The notes below the pieces were generated by a model that had not been told where the DNA came from, did not search any database, and worked only from the letters and a program-made list of their open reading frames with translations. A stretch of DNA of 40,782 bases from SLRI01 sp964576715 (GTDB lineage: Bacteria; Pseudomonadota; Alphaproteobacteria; Geminicoccales; Geminicoccaceae), in contig CAZNWE010000037.1 in assembly GCA_964576715.1 (NCBI GenBank), forward strand, positions 1-40,782, in the 5' to 3' direction. The stretch's first letter is position 1. The number at the start of each line of letters is the position of its first letter. A program made the position numbers and the translations under genes. Shown here in pieces: positions 1 through 7,060 of the stretch.

Positions 1-9
1 GCGGAGAAT

Positions 10-45
10 GCCGGCTTTGGCCGCCGGCGTAAGGCTGGGGTTTTT
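10..45 (+). terminator. Possible terminator of an upstream gene outside the window
   Basis: GCCGGC at 10-15 can pair with GCCGGC at 23-28 over a 7-base loop. A run of five T lies at 41-45, about a dozen bases after the stem. This could end a gene to the left of the window, but the T run is too far from the stem for a clean intrinsic terminator. The rest of 1-170 holds no convincing gene. Confidence 0.2.
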
Positions 46-170
46 CCGGCCTGCCGGTCGTCGCCGAAAGCCCATTGCGATCGGCGATGCCGCCTCCTAC
101 GGTCGCCGCGTTGCACACGGTCATCGCCGGCAGCATCGTCGGGCTGCCCGGTTCGCGGAGGAGAACGCAA

Positions 171-1313
171 ATGAGCCTGAAGACCGCCCTCTTGTCGGCC
201 GTGCTCGGCTTGTCGGCTGTTCTCGGCACGGCGCAGAGCGTCGGTGCCCAGGGCGCCGAGCCCCTGATGATCGGCCTGTCGGCACCGTTGACGGGCGACT
301 ACGCCGAGTACGGCAACAACTTCAAGCGCGCCATCGACCTCCATGTCGAGGCGATCAACGAGGCGGGCGGCATCGCCGGGCGGCCGCTCGAAACCGTCGA
401 ATCGGACGACCGCTCGGATGCGGCGCAGACCACGGCGATCGCCCAGCGCTACGTCAACGACCCCGAGATCATGGCGGTGATCGGCAGCTTCGCCAGCACG
501 CCGTCGATGGCCGCCGCCCCCATCTACCAGCGCGCCGGCGTCGTGCAGCTCTGCCCCTCCTGCTCGCACCCGGACTATGCGCGGCTCGGCGACTTCATGT
601 TCCGCAACACCACGACCCAGGAAATCGAGGCGCCGGAGATCGCCACCCACGTCGTCGAGGCGATGGGTGCAAAGACCATCATGGTGGTCTATCGCCAGGA
701 TGACTGGGGGCTATCGGCCTCCTCGAACTTCATCGCCAAGGCCGAGGAACTCGGTGCCGAGATCGTCGCTGCCGAGGCCTTTTTGGAGACTGAACGCGAT
801 TTCCGCCCGGTGATCACGCAGATCCGCTCCTTGAACCCGGACGTGCTGCATGTCGCCATGTTCTTCACCGAGGCCGCGATCCTGGCCCAACAGCTGGAGG
901 CCGCCGACATCGACACCCCGGTCGTCACCTCGACATCGATGTTCAATCCGCAATATATCGTGCTCGGCGGCGACGCGGTGGCAGGCCACATCGTTCCGGC
1001 CACCTTCTTCTCCGGCAATCCCGACCCCGTGGTGCAGGCTTTCGTCAGCGAATACGAGAGCCGCTACGGCGTCGCCGCCGACAGCTTCGCCGCCATCGCC
1101 TATGACAGTGTCGGCATCCTCGCCGCCGCCATGCAGCACATCGTTGACCAGGGTGGCGAAATCACGCGGACGGCGATCCGCGATGCGATGGTCGAGATGG
1201 AGCCCTATCGGGGCGTTTCCGGTGTCGCCGCCTTCAACGAGGTCGGCGACGTGGTCAAGGAGATCACCTGGCTGACCATCGAGGATGGCGCCTTCACGAC
1301 GATCAAGCGCTGA
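171..1313 (+). CDS. Liv-type ABC transporter periplasmic binding protein
   Basis: 380-residue periplasmic solute receptor of the branched-chain amino acid/amide type (Peripla_BP_6 fold). It would capture a small amide or amino-acid-like solute and hand it to the permease encoded just downstream. Residues 1-27 look like a Sec signal peptide, with basic MSLK followed by a hydrophobic stretch ending near VGAQG. The mature protein opens with the family hallmark IGLSAPLTGDYAEYGNNF and continues with INEAGGIAGRPL and an IGSFASTPSMAAAP ligand-loop region. The ATG at 171 is chosen because GGAGGAG lies just upstream and the signal peptide starts there; the frame is open further upstream but encodes nothing signal-like. 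It is the first gene of the operon running to 5431. The ligand cannot be read from the sequence, and true branched-chain amino acids are only one option. Confidence 0.93.
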   Translation: MSLKTALLSAVLGLSAVLGTAQSVGAQGAEPLMIGLSAPLTGDYAEYGNNFKRAIDLHVEAINEAGGIAGRPLETVESDDRSDAAQTTAIAQRYVNDPEIMAVIGSFASTPSMAAAPIYQRAGVVQLCPSCSHPDYARLGDFMFRNTTTQEIEAPEIATHVVEAMGAKTIMVVYRQDDWGLSASSNFIAKAEELGAEIVAAEAFLETERDFRPVITQIRSLNPDVLHVAMFFTEAAILAQQLEAADIDTPVVTSTSMFNPQYIVLGGDAVAGHIVPATFFSGNPDPVVQAFVSEYESRYGVAADSFAAIAYDSVGILAAAMQHIVDQGGEITRTAIRDAMVEMEPYRGVSGVAAFNEVGDVVKEITWLTIEDGAFTTIKR

Positions 1314-1372
1314 GCTGCCCGGTTGTCGGCCGCGCCGGCCCGGTGCTGCCCGCCGCCGGGTGACGCCCGGCC

Positions 1373-3253
1373 ATGACCGATCTTTTCAGCCAGATCCTGA
1401 ACGGGCTCGCCATCGGCAACGTCTATGCCATGCTGGCGATCGGCTTCGTGCTCGTCTTCGGGGTGGCCAACCTTATCAATTTCGCGCAAGGCTCGCTGTT
1501 CGTCGTCGGCGGCTACCTGACCTACAGTTTCGCCGTACTGGCGGGCCTGCCGCTGGTCCTGGCGGCGACCCTCGCCGTGGCGTTGACCGCGCTTTTGGGG
1601 CTGGTCATCGACCGTGCCTTCCTGCGGCCCCTGGAGAAGGGTCCGCGCATCGCGCCGCTGCTCGCCACGCTCGCCGTCGCCGTCATCCTCGACGAGTCCA
1701 TCCATCTGATCTGGTCGCCCGATACCAAGCCGTTCCCGAGCCCGCTGGCGAGCACCACCTGGCAGGTCGGCAACGCCTATATCTCGGCGGTCGACGTGCT
1801 GATCCTGCTGGTCGGGGTCGGCACCATCGTGGCGCTGACGCTGTTCTTGAAGCGCAGCTGGATCGGCCGGGCGATGCGCGCCACCGCCATGGACCCCGAG
1901 GCAGCGCAGCAGATGGGCGTCGACGTGGCGCTGATGCGCAGCCTGACCTTCGCCATCGCCGGGCTGGTCGGCGGCGTCGGCGGCGTGCTGGTCGGCTTCT
2001 ATTACCAGTCGATCTGGCCGACCATGGGCATCCCCTTGGGCATCAAGGGGTTCACCGCAGCGCTCCTGGGCGGCATCGGCTCGATCCCGGGGGCCATCGT
2101 CGGCGGCCTGCTCCTCGGCGTGTTCGAATCCCTGGCATCCGGCTATCTGGGCTCGATCTATCGCAACCTGATCGCCTACACGCTGCTCCTGCTCGTCCTT
2201 TTCTTTCGGCCACAAGGCCTGTTCGGCAGCCGCGGCCTCGAGGCTTTGGGCGGCGCGCAAGCCGCCGGCGGGGCGGTGCCGTCGACCTCGCTGATGTCGA
2301 GCCCGTTCCAGACGGCCGAGCCCGCGGCCTTCAGCATGCCGCTTTGGGCCGCGGCCCTCCTCGTCGTCCTCGCCGCCAGCTTTCCCTTCTGGGCGCCCGA
2401 CACGACCTGGGTGCACATTCTCGGCCTCGCCTTCATCTACGCCATCCTCGCCGTCAGCCTGACCATCGTTTCGGGCACCGCGGGTCAGGTTTCGGTCGGC
2501 CACGCCGGCATCTGGGGGGTCGGGGCCTATACCGCGGCCCTGCTCGCCACCCGCTTCGCCCCGGGCCTGCCGATCGAGCTCGCGATGCTCGCGGCCGGCC
2601 TCGCCGGCGCCGCGGCCGGCGTGCTCTCGGGCTTCTTCGCCGCGCGGCTCTCCGGCCATGTCATCGTCATGGCGACCCTCGCCTCGGGGCTGATCTTCTA
2701 CTCCATCCTCCTGGTCTGGATGCCGTTGACCCGCGGACCGATGGGCATCTTCGGCATCCCGCCGCCGACCCTCGGCATCTTCGGCGGCATCGATCTCTGG
2801 CAAACGCGGCAGCAGTACTGGCTGGCTCTCGCGGTCCTCGCTCTGGTCCTCTTCCTGGCTGGCCGCCTGCTGGCATCGGATGTCGGCCGGCTCTGGCGGG
2901 CGGTGCGCGAGGATCGCCTCGCCGCCGTGGCCGCCGGTGTGCCGGCGGTGCGCTATCTGCTGATGGCCTTTGCAGTCAGCGGCTTTTTCGCCGGGATCTC
3001 CGGGGCGCTCTACGCCCACTACGTCACCGCGATCTCGCCCAACTCGTTCCTCATCCTGGTCTCGTTCCAGATCCTCGCCATTGTTGTCCTCGGCGGGCTT
3101 GGCAACCTGACGGGTGCGGTGTTCGGGGCGGTCGTGCTCATCGCTGTGACCGAGGCGCTGCGCGGCTTCGGCGACTACCGCATGGTGACCTACGGGGTCA
3201 TCCTCTTGGCGGTGATCCTGTTTCGCCCGCGCGGCCTGTTCGGCAGCCGGTGA
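1373..3253 (+). CDS. Fused LivH-LivM branched-chain amino acid-type ABC permease
   Basis: 626-residue inner-membrane permease in which both membrane subunits of a Liv transporter are joined in one chain. Residues 1 to about 285 are LivH-like, starting with FSQILNGLAIGNVYAMLAIG and containing the NLINFAQG motif; this half ends with FFRPQGLFGSRG. A proline/alanine-rich linker of roughly 40 residues follows. From about residue 325 the chain is LivM-like (AVSLTIVSGTAGQVSVGHAG, then ALYAHYVTAISPNSF) and ends with another LFRPRGLFGS. LivH and LivM are normally separate proteins of about 300 residues each, so the length fits a fusion. The frame is continuous with no frameshift. Its stop overlaps the livG start by one base (TGATG), which implies translational coupling. 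Substrate unknown. Confidence 0.93.
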   Translation: MTDLFSQILNGLAIGNVYAMLAIGFVLVFGVANLINFAQGSLFVVGGYLTYSFAVLAGLPLVLAATLAVALTALLGLVIDRAFLRPLEKGPRIAPLLATLAVAVILDESIHLIWSPDTKPFPSPLASTTWQVGNAYISAVDVLILLVGVGTIVALTLFLKRSWIGRAMRATAMDPEAAQQMGVDVALMRSLTFAIAGLVGGVGGVLVGFYYQSIWPTMGIPLGIKGFTAALLGGIGSIPGAIVGGLLLGVFESLASGYLGSIYRNLIAYTLLLLVLFFRPQGLFGSRGLEALGGAQAAGGAVPSTSLMSSPFQTAEPAAFSMPLWAAALLVVLAASFPFWAPDTTWVHILGLAFIYAILAVSLTIVSGTAGQVSVGHAGIWGVGAYTAALLATRFAPGLPIELAMLAAGLAGAAAGVLSGFFAARLSGHVIVMATLASGLIFYSILLVWMPLTRGPMGIFGIPPPTLGIFGGIDLWQTRQQYWLALAVLALVLFLAGRLLASDVGRLWRAVREDRLAAVAAGVPAVRYLLMAFAVSGFFAGISGALYAHYVTAISPNSFLILVSFQILAIVVLGGLGNLTGAVFGAVVLIAVTEALRGFGDYRMVTYGVILLAVILFRPRGLFGSR

Positions 3254-4098
3254 TGGCGGCGCCGCGCCTCGAGATCCAGGGCCTGACCCGCCGCTTCGGC
3301 GGGCTGGTCGCCGTCAACGATGTCGGCTTCAAGGTCGCCGCCGGCGAGACGATCGCCGTGGTCGGCCCGAACGGGGCCGGCAAGTCGACCCTTTTTCAGC
3401 TGATCAACGGGATCATTCGCCCCGACAGCGGCTCGGTCCGCCTCGACGGGGTCGAGCTGGTCGGGCTCGAGCCCGAGGCGATCGCGGCCCTCGGGGTCGG
3501 CCGCACCTTCCAGACGAGCCGCGTCTTCCCCGCCCTGTCGATCTGGGACAGTGTCCGCGTCGGCCAGACCCCGGCATTGATCGGCGGCGGCCGCCACGGG
3601 CGCCGGCGCGACCCCTTGAGCGAGCTCGTCCGGACCCTCCTGCCGCAGCGTCCGACGCCCGAACGGGCGGCGCTCGAAGCCGAGTGCGAGGCGGTCTTGA
3701 AGCTGTTCGGCGACCGCTTGTGGCCGCGACGGGCGGATCGCGCCGACAGCCTCTCCTATGCCAACCGCCGGCGCTGCGAGATCGCCAGGGCACTGGTCGC
3801 CGAGCCCAGCCTGCTCCTCCTCGACGAGCCGACGGCCGGGATGAACCCGACCGAGACCCGGGAGCTGGCCCGGCTGATCAGCGCGATCACCGAGCGCCGC
3901 AGCGACCTGTCGACCATCCTGGTCGAGCACAAGCTCGACGTCGTCAGGGATCTCGCATCGCGCGTCGTCGTCATGGACAACGGCAGTGTGCTGGTGGAAG
4001 GGCCGCCCGCCGAGGTGCTGGCCGACCTGCGCGTCGTCGAGGCCTATCTCGGCAAGCGCGGTGCGGCGGAAGCCCGGGCCCGCGGGCTGGCGCCATGA
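3253..4098 (+). CDS. livG: Liv-type ABC transporter ATP-binding protein LivG
   Basis: 281-residue cytoplasmic ATPase subunit that powers the fused permease. The Walker A motif GPNGAGKST is at residues 38-46, FQTSR (Q-loop) near 86-90, the signature LSYANRR at 167-173 and Walker B LLLLDEP at 187-193. The switch region is ILVEHKLDVV, which is typical of LivG. The signature differs from the usual LSYGQQRR but keeps the LSY start and the following EIARAL helix, so activity is expected. The ATG at 3253 overlaps the permease stop by one base, and the gene ends in an ATGA overlap with livF. Assignment to LivG rather than LivF rests on length, on the family-specific segments GVGRTFQTSRVFPALS and AYLG, and on gene order. 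Confidence 0.93.
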   Translation: MAAPRLEIQGLTRRFGGLVAVNDVGFKVAAGETIAVVGPNGAGKSTLFQLINGIIRPDSGSVRLDGVELVGLEPEAIAALGVGRTFQTSRVFPALSIWDSVRVGQTPALIGGGRHGRRRDPLSELVRTLLPQRPTPERAALEAECEAVLKLFGDRLWPRRADRADSLSYANRRRCEIARALVAEPSLLLLDEPTAGMNPTETRELARLISAITERRSDLSTILVEHKLDVVRDLASRVVVMDNGSVLVEGPPAEVLADLRVVEAYLGKRGAAEARARGLAP

Positions 4099-4925
4099 GC
4101 AGCACCGGCGATGCGGCACCCGACCGCTGGGCGGTCACCGACATCCCCGACCGCTGGGCGGTCACCGACATCGAGGCGGACGAGACGGCGCGCCCGGACG
4201 ACGTGGTCGTCGTGGAGCAGGTCGACGTCTTCTACGGCGCCGTCCAGGCGCTGTTCGACGTCAGTCTCAGGGTCGGGCTGGGCGAGACCGTGGCGGTCCT
4301 CGGCGGCAATGCCTCCGGCAAGTCGACGGTGATCAAGACCGCCCTCGGCATGGTCCGCCCCAGGCGCGGCAGCGTCCGGGTGCTCGGCCGGGCGATCGGC
4401 GCCCTGCGGCCGTTCGAGGTGATCGGCCTCGGCGTCGGCTCGATCCCGGAGGGCCGCCGGGTGTTCGCCGAGATGAGCGTCCGCGAGAACCTGCTGATGG
4501 GTGCGTTCGTTCGCAGAACGGCGGCCCTGGCCACGCTCGATGCCGAGATCGAGGAGGCGACACGCCTGTTTCCGGTGCTGCAGGGTCGGATGGCGCAGCT
4601 CGCCGGGACGCTGTCCGGCGGCGAGCAGCAGATGCTGGCGATGGCCCGGGCCTGGATGAGAAAGCCGCAACTGCTCTGCATCGACGAGCCGTCGATGGGC
4701 CTCTCGCCGCTCTATGTCGATCGGGTGTACGAGGCGATCGCCGCATTGCAAGCCAGGGGGGCGACGATTCTCATGGTCGAGCAGAGCGCCAACCGGGCCC
4801 TCGAGGTGGCCGATCGCGCCTATGTGCTGAGGGCGGGCCACATCGTGGTGCGTGGCCAGGCCCGCGCCCTGGCCGGCGATCCCGCCATCCGCCAGGCTTA
4901 TCTCGGTGAGCGGGTCATCAGTTGA
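4095..4925 (+). CDS. livF: Liv-type ABC transporter ATP-binding protein LivF
   Basis: 276-residue second ATPase subunit of the Liv transporter. Walker A GGNASGKST is at residues 70-78, signature LSGGEQQ at 173-179 and Walker B LLCIDEPS at 193-200 with the catalytic Glu present. IPEGRRVFAEMSVRENLLMG is the usual LivF Q-loop region. LivF proteins normally begin almost at the nucleotide-binding domain; here about 38 extra residues precede it, and they include a perfect tandem duplication, PDRWAVTDI at residues 9-17 and again at 18-26. The ATG at 4095 overlaps the livG stop (ATGA). A later start that skips the extension cannot be excluded, but no good ATG exists before the domain. Confidence 0.92.
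   Translation: MSSTGDAAPDRWAVTDIPDRWAVTDIEADETARPDDVVVVEQVDVFYGAVQALFDVSLRVGLGETVAVLGGNASGKSTVIKTALGMVRPRRGSVRVLGRAIGALRPFEVIGLGVGSIPEGRRVFAEMSVRENLLMGAFVRRTAALATLDAEIEEATRLFPVLQGRMAQLAGTLSGGEQQMLAMARAWMRKPQLLCIDEPSMGLSPLYVDRVYEAIAALQARGATILMVEQSANRALEVADRAYVLRAGHIVVRGQARALAGDPAIRQAYLGERVIS
4119..4172 (+). repeat. Perfect 27-bp tandem duplication inside livF
   Basis: Bases 4119-4145 and 4146-4172 are identical over 27 bases. The unit is a multiple of three, so the reading frame is kept and the result is a doubled nine-residue segment, PDRWAVTDI. Identity is complete, including third codon positions, which suggests a recent slippage or duplication event or a variable-number locus. Confidence 0.95.
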
Positions 4926-4948
4926 TCGGATAGCAAGGGAAAGAACCG

Positions 4949-5431
4949 ATGTCGGAAGCGAAGCGGCGCGAAGAGCTCTACGGTGCATTCAAGAACCGCG
5001 GCATGATCTACTACAACATGTACCAGACCCTCTCGGCCGAGCTCGGCCAGGAGAAGGCGGCCGCGTTGATGATGGACGCGATCTACCAGCGTGGAATCGA
5101 GCAGTCGACGGCCTTGGCGGGCATCGACAACCAGGACGTGCTGGCCCTGATGGACCGGTTCCTGTCGCTGATCCCGGACGACGGCCGGATGTTCGGCCCG
5201 GAGGTGCAAAGGGCCGAGCGGGACGCGGTCGACATCAAGTTCCACCGCTGCCCGCTCAAGGAGTGCTGGCTCGAGGCCGGCATCCCGGAGGCCGAGGTCG
5301 CCGAGCTTTGCCGGATCGCCGCCCGGGTCGACAACGGGCTGTTCGAGGGTGCCGGCTTCAGCTTCCACGCCGAGACCTGGGCGCCCGGCCGCGACGGCTG
5401 CTGCCACCTGCATCTGCGGCCGGGCAAGTAG
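4949..5431 (+). CDS. L-2-amino-thiazoline-4-carboxylic acid hydrolase-like protein
   Basis: 160-residue cytoplasmic protein resembling the ATC hydrolase family (Pfam ATC_hydrolase), small cysteine-rich enzymes named for opening the ring of 2-amino-thiazoline-4-carboxylate. The C-terminal half carries the recognisable pattern: FHRCPLKECWLEAGI, then GAGFSFHAETWAPG, then the Cys pair in GCCHLHL. The first half is helical and includes a Tyr-rich RGMIYYNMYQTL segment. AAGGGAAAG precedes the ATG, and the gene starts 23 bases after livF, so it is the last gene of the transporter operon. The context suggests it acts on whatever the transporter imports. The family has few characterised members, so the actual substrate may be another cyclic or carbamoyl/amide compound. 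Recognised from memory of the motif, not by a search. Confidence 0.7.
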   Translation: MSEAKRREELYGAFKNRGMIYYNMYQTLSAELGQEKAAALMMDAIYQRGIEQSTALAGIDNQDVLALMDRFLSLIPDDGRMFGPEVQRAERDAVDIKFHRCPLKECWLEAGIPEAEVAELCRIAARVDNGLFEGAGFSFHAETWAPGRDGCCHLHLRPGK

Positions 5432-5449
5432 GCGAGGGCGCCGGCCGGC

Positions 5450-5896
5450 TCAGTCGGTGAGCTCGGCCGGCACCTTGCCGCCATTGTCGGCGAGCTTCTT
5501 CATCAGCTGCTTGTGCAGCCAGATGTTCATGCTGGCGCTGTCGGAGGTGTCGCCGGCGAACGCGAGCTCCGCGGCCAGCTCCTTTCTCGCGCCCAGGCTG
5601 CTGTCGAGGTCGAGCGCCTTCATCAGGTCGACGATGGAATGGCGCCAGTCGAGCTGCTGCCCCTTGGCGGCGACGGCGGCGTCGAGGACGGCGGCGACGT
5701 CGACCACGGCCGGTGCCTTGGCCGCAGGTGCCGTGGCGGCGTCGGCCGGCGACGATGCGCTCGCGGCCGGAGCGGGCTTTGCCGCGGCGGGTGCCGGCGT
5801 CGCCGCTTCGGCAGCCGGCGCTGGGTCGGGTTCGGGTTCGGCGGCAGCGGCGGCGCTGCCGAAGACGGCGTTCTTGATGCTGTCGAAGATCCCCAT
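5450..5896 (-). CDS. DUF3597 domain protein
   Basis: 148-residue protein of unknown function. It begins MGIFDSIKNAVFG, the family hallmark, followed by a low-complexity Ala/Pro/Lys linker (about residues 14-65). It ends with a compact domain of about 75 residues containing LDWRHSIVDLMKALDLDSS, MNIWLHKQLMKKL and a terminal GGKVPAELTD. Two ATGs lie six bases apart. The inner one at 5896 is preferred because AGGAAG sits about six bases upstream of it but directly abuts the outer one at 5902. The gene is convergent with the Liv operon, with only 18 bases between stops. DUF3597 proteins look LysM-like in layout (flexible linker plus small domain) but no role is established. Confidence 0.85.
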   Translation of the reverse strand: MGIFDSIKNAVFGSAAAAAEPEPDPAPAAEAATPAPAAAKPAPAASASSPADAATAPAAKAPAVVDVAAVLDAAVAAKGQQLDWRHSIVDLMKALDLDSSLGARKELAAELAFAGDTSDSASMNIWLHKQLMKKLADNGGKVPAELTD

Positions 5897-6045
5897 GGAC
5901 ATCTTCCTGGTTGCGGGTGCGGCCCTGATTGGGGGTGCGTCAGTGCCCCGACCGGTTCGAGGCGATTGCTGCCGGGCACCACAAGAGGCTGCTAGCGCGG
6001 CCGGATGAGCCGATCAAGGGGCCTTTCGGCCGCGGCCGATCGGGG

Positions 6046-6987
6046 TCAGACCGCGCCCTCGGTGCCGGCGCCGCAGACCAGGGCGCAGACGTGGGTGGCG
6101 GCCTTCAGCCCGGGGAGGCCCTGGTGGAGTGCGGCGAGCGACGCGGCACCCGATAGATCGGCGGCGATGCCGGTCTCGAACCAGAGCCAGCTCGCGGCTT
6201 CCTGCATGGCGGCATCGCTGACCAGGACGATGTCGTCGACCGTGTCCCGGACCAGCTCGAGGATGCGGGGATCGGTGCGCGCGCAGGCCATGGTCGGCAC
6301 TTTGGTGGTGACCCTTGGCAGGGTCACGAGCTCGCCCGCCTCGAGGCAGGCCTTGAGCGTCGGCGAGCCCTCGGGCTCGATGCCGATGATCTTGATCCCG
6401 GGCCGCCTTGCGCGCAGTGCGGTCGCCACCCCGGCGATCAGCCCACCGCCGCCGATCGCGATCAGGATGGCGTCGATATCGGGCAGATCGTCCAGGATCT
6501 CGAGCCCGAGCGTGCCTTGGCCGGCGACCACCAGGGGATCGGCGAAGGGGTGGAAATAGACGGCCCTGGTCGCCTCGGCATGGGCCAGGGCTGCCTCGTT
6601 GGCGCGGTCCCAGACCTCGCCCACGACCCGCACCTCGGCCTGCCAGCGGCGCATCTTGGCGATCTTGGCCGGCGCGACACCGGTCGGCACGAAAACGGTC
6701 GCCGGCACCCCGGCGGCAAACGCGGTGCGGGCGACGGCGAGGCCGTGATTGCCGCCCGAGGCGGTGACGATCCCGGCCGGAGGTGGTCCGCCCGTCGCAC
6801 CGAGCAGGCGGTTGAGCGCACCGCGCGCCTTGAACGAGCCCGTCACCTGCAGGCATTCGAGCTTTAGGCTGACCCGCGCCTGGCCGGGTGGCGGATCCTT
6901 GAGCTGGCTCGTCGCCATAACCGGGGTGTGGCGGACCGCGGCGGCGATCCGCGCCTGGGCCGCCAGAATGTCGTCGATGGTGATCAT
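6046..6987 (-). CDS. Threonine/serine dehydratase-like PLP enzyme
   Basis: 313-residue fold-type II pyridoxal-phosphate enzyme. The Schiff-base lysine is K53 in TGSFKARGA, the substrate loop ASGGNHG is at 76-82 and the phosphate-binding glycine loop GGGGL is at about 179-183. The likely reaction is deamination of threonine or serine to the 2-oxoacid plus ammonia in the cytoplasm. The protein lacks the C-terminal ACT regulatory domain of biosynthetic IlvA, so it resembles the short catabolic/TdcB or serine racemase type. It lies between the DUF3597 gene and the GH65 gene on the same strand, with no clear functional link. The 143 bases between it and the DUF3597 gene hold no evident gene. Substrate preference among Thr, Ser or hydroxy-aspartate cannot be read off. 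Confidence 0.85.
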   Translation of the reverse strand: MITIDDILAAQARIAAAVRHTPVMATSQLKDPPPGQARVSLKLECLQVTGSFKARGALNRLLGATGGPPPAGIVTASGGNHGLAVARTAFAAGVPATVFVPTGVAPAKIAKMRRWQAEVRVVGEVWDRANEAALAHAEATRAVYFHPFADPLVVAGQGTLGLEILDDLPDIDAILIAIGGGGLIAGVATALRARRPGIKIIGIEPEGSPTLKACLEAGELVTLPRVTTKVPTMACARTDPRILELVRDTVDDIVLVSDAAMQEAASWLWFETGIAADLSGAASLAALHQGLPGLKAATHVCALVCGAGTEGAV

Positions 6988-7060
6988 CGCGGCGTGGCCT
7001 GCCTCGGTGCGCGGTTCGCGCGGTCGCCGCTGCCGGCTCCCTGGCGCACCGGCCCGCCGG

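Noticed and set aside
75..170. Longer start for the binding protein
   Set aside because: The extra 32 residues are not signal-like and the ATG at 171 has a strong ribosome site followed by a signal peptide.
1205..3019. Long open frame on the minus strand opposite the Liv permease
   Set aside because: Arg/Asp/Glu/Gln-rich low-complexity translation with no family resemblance; it lies antisense to an excellent permease gene. High GC content removes stop codons.
5762..5880. Ala/Pro-rich repeats in the DUF3597 gene as a mobile or repeat element
   Set aside because: They are low-complexity codons of a flexible linker, not nucleotide repeats with a fixed unit.
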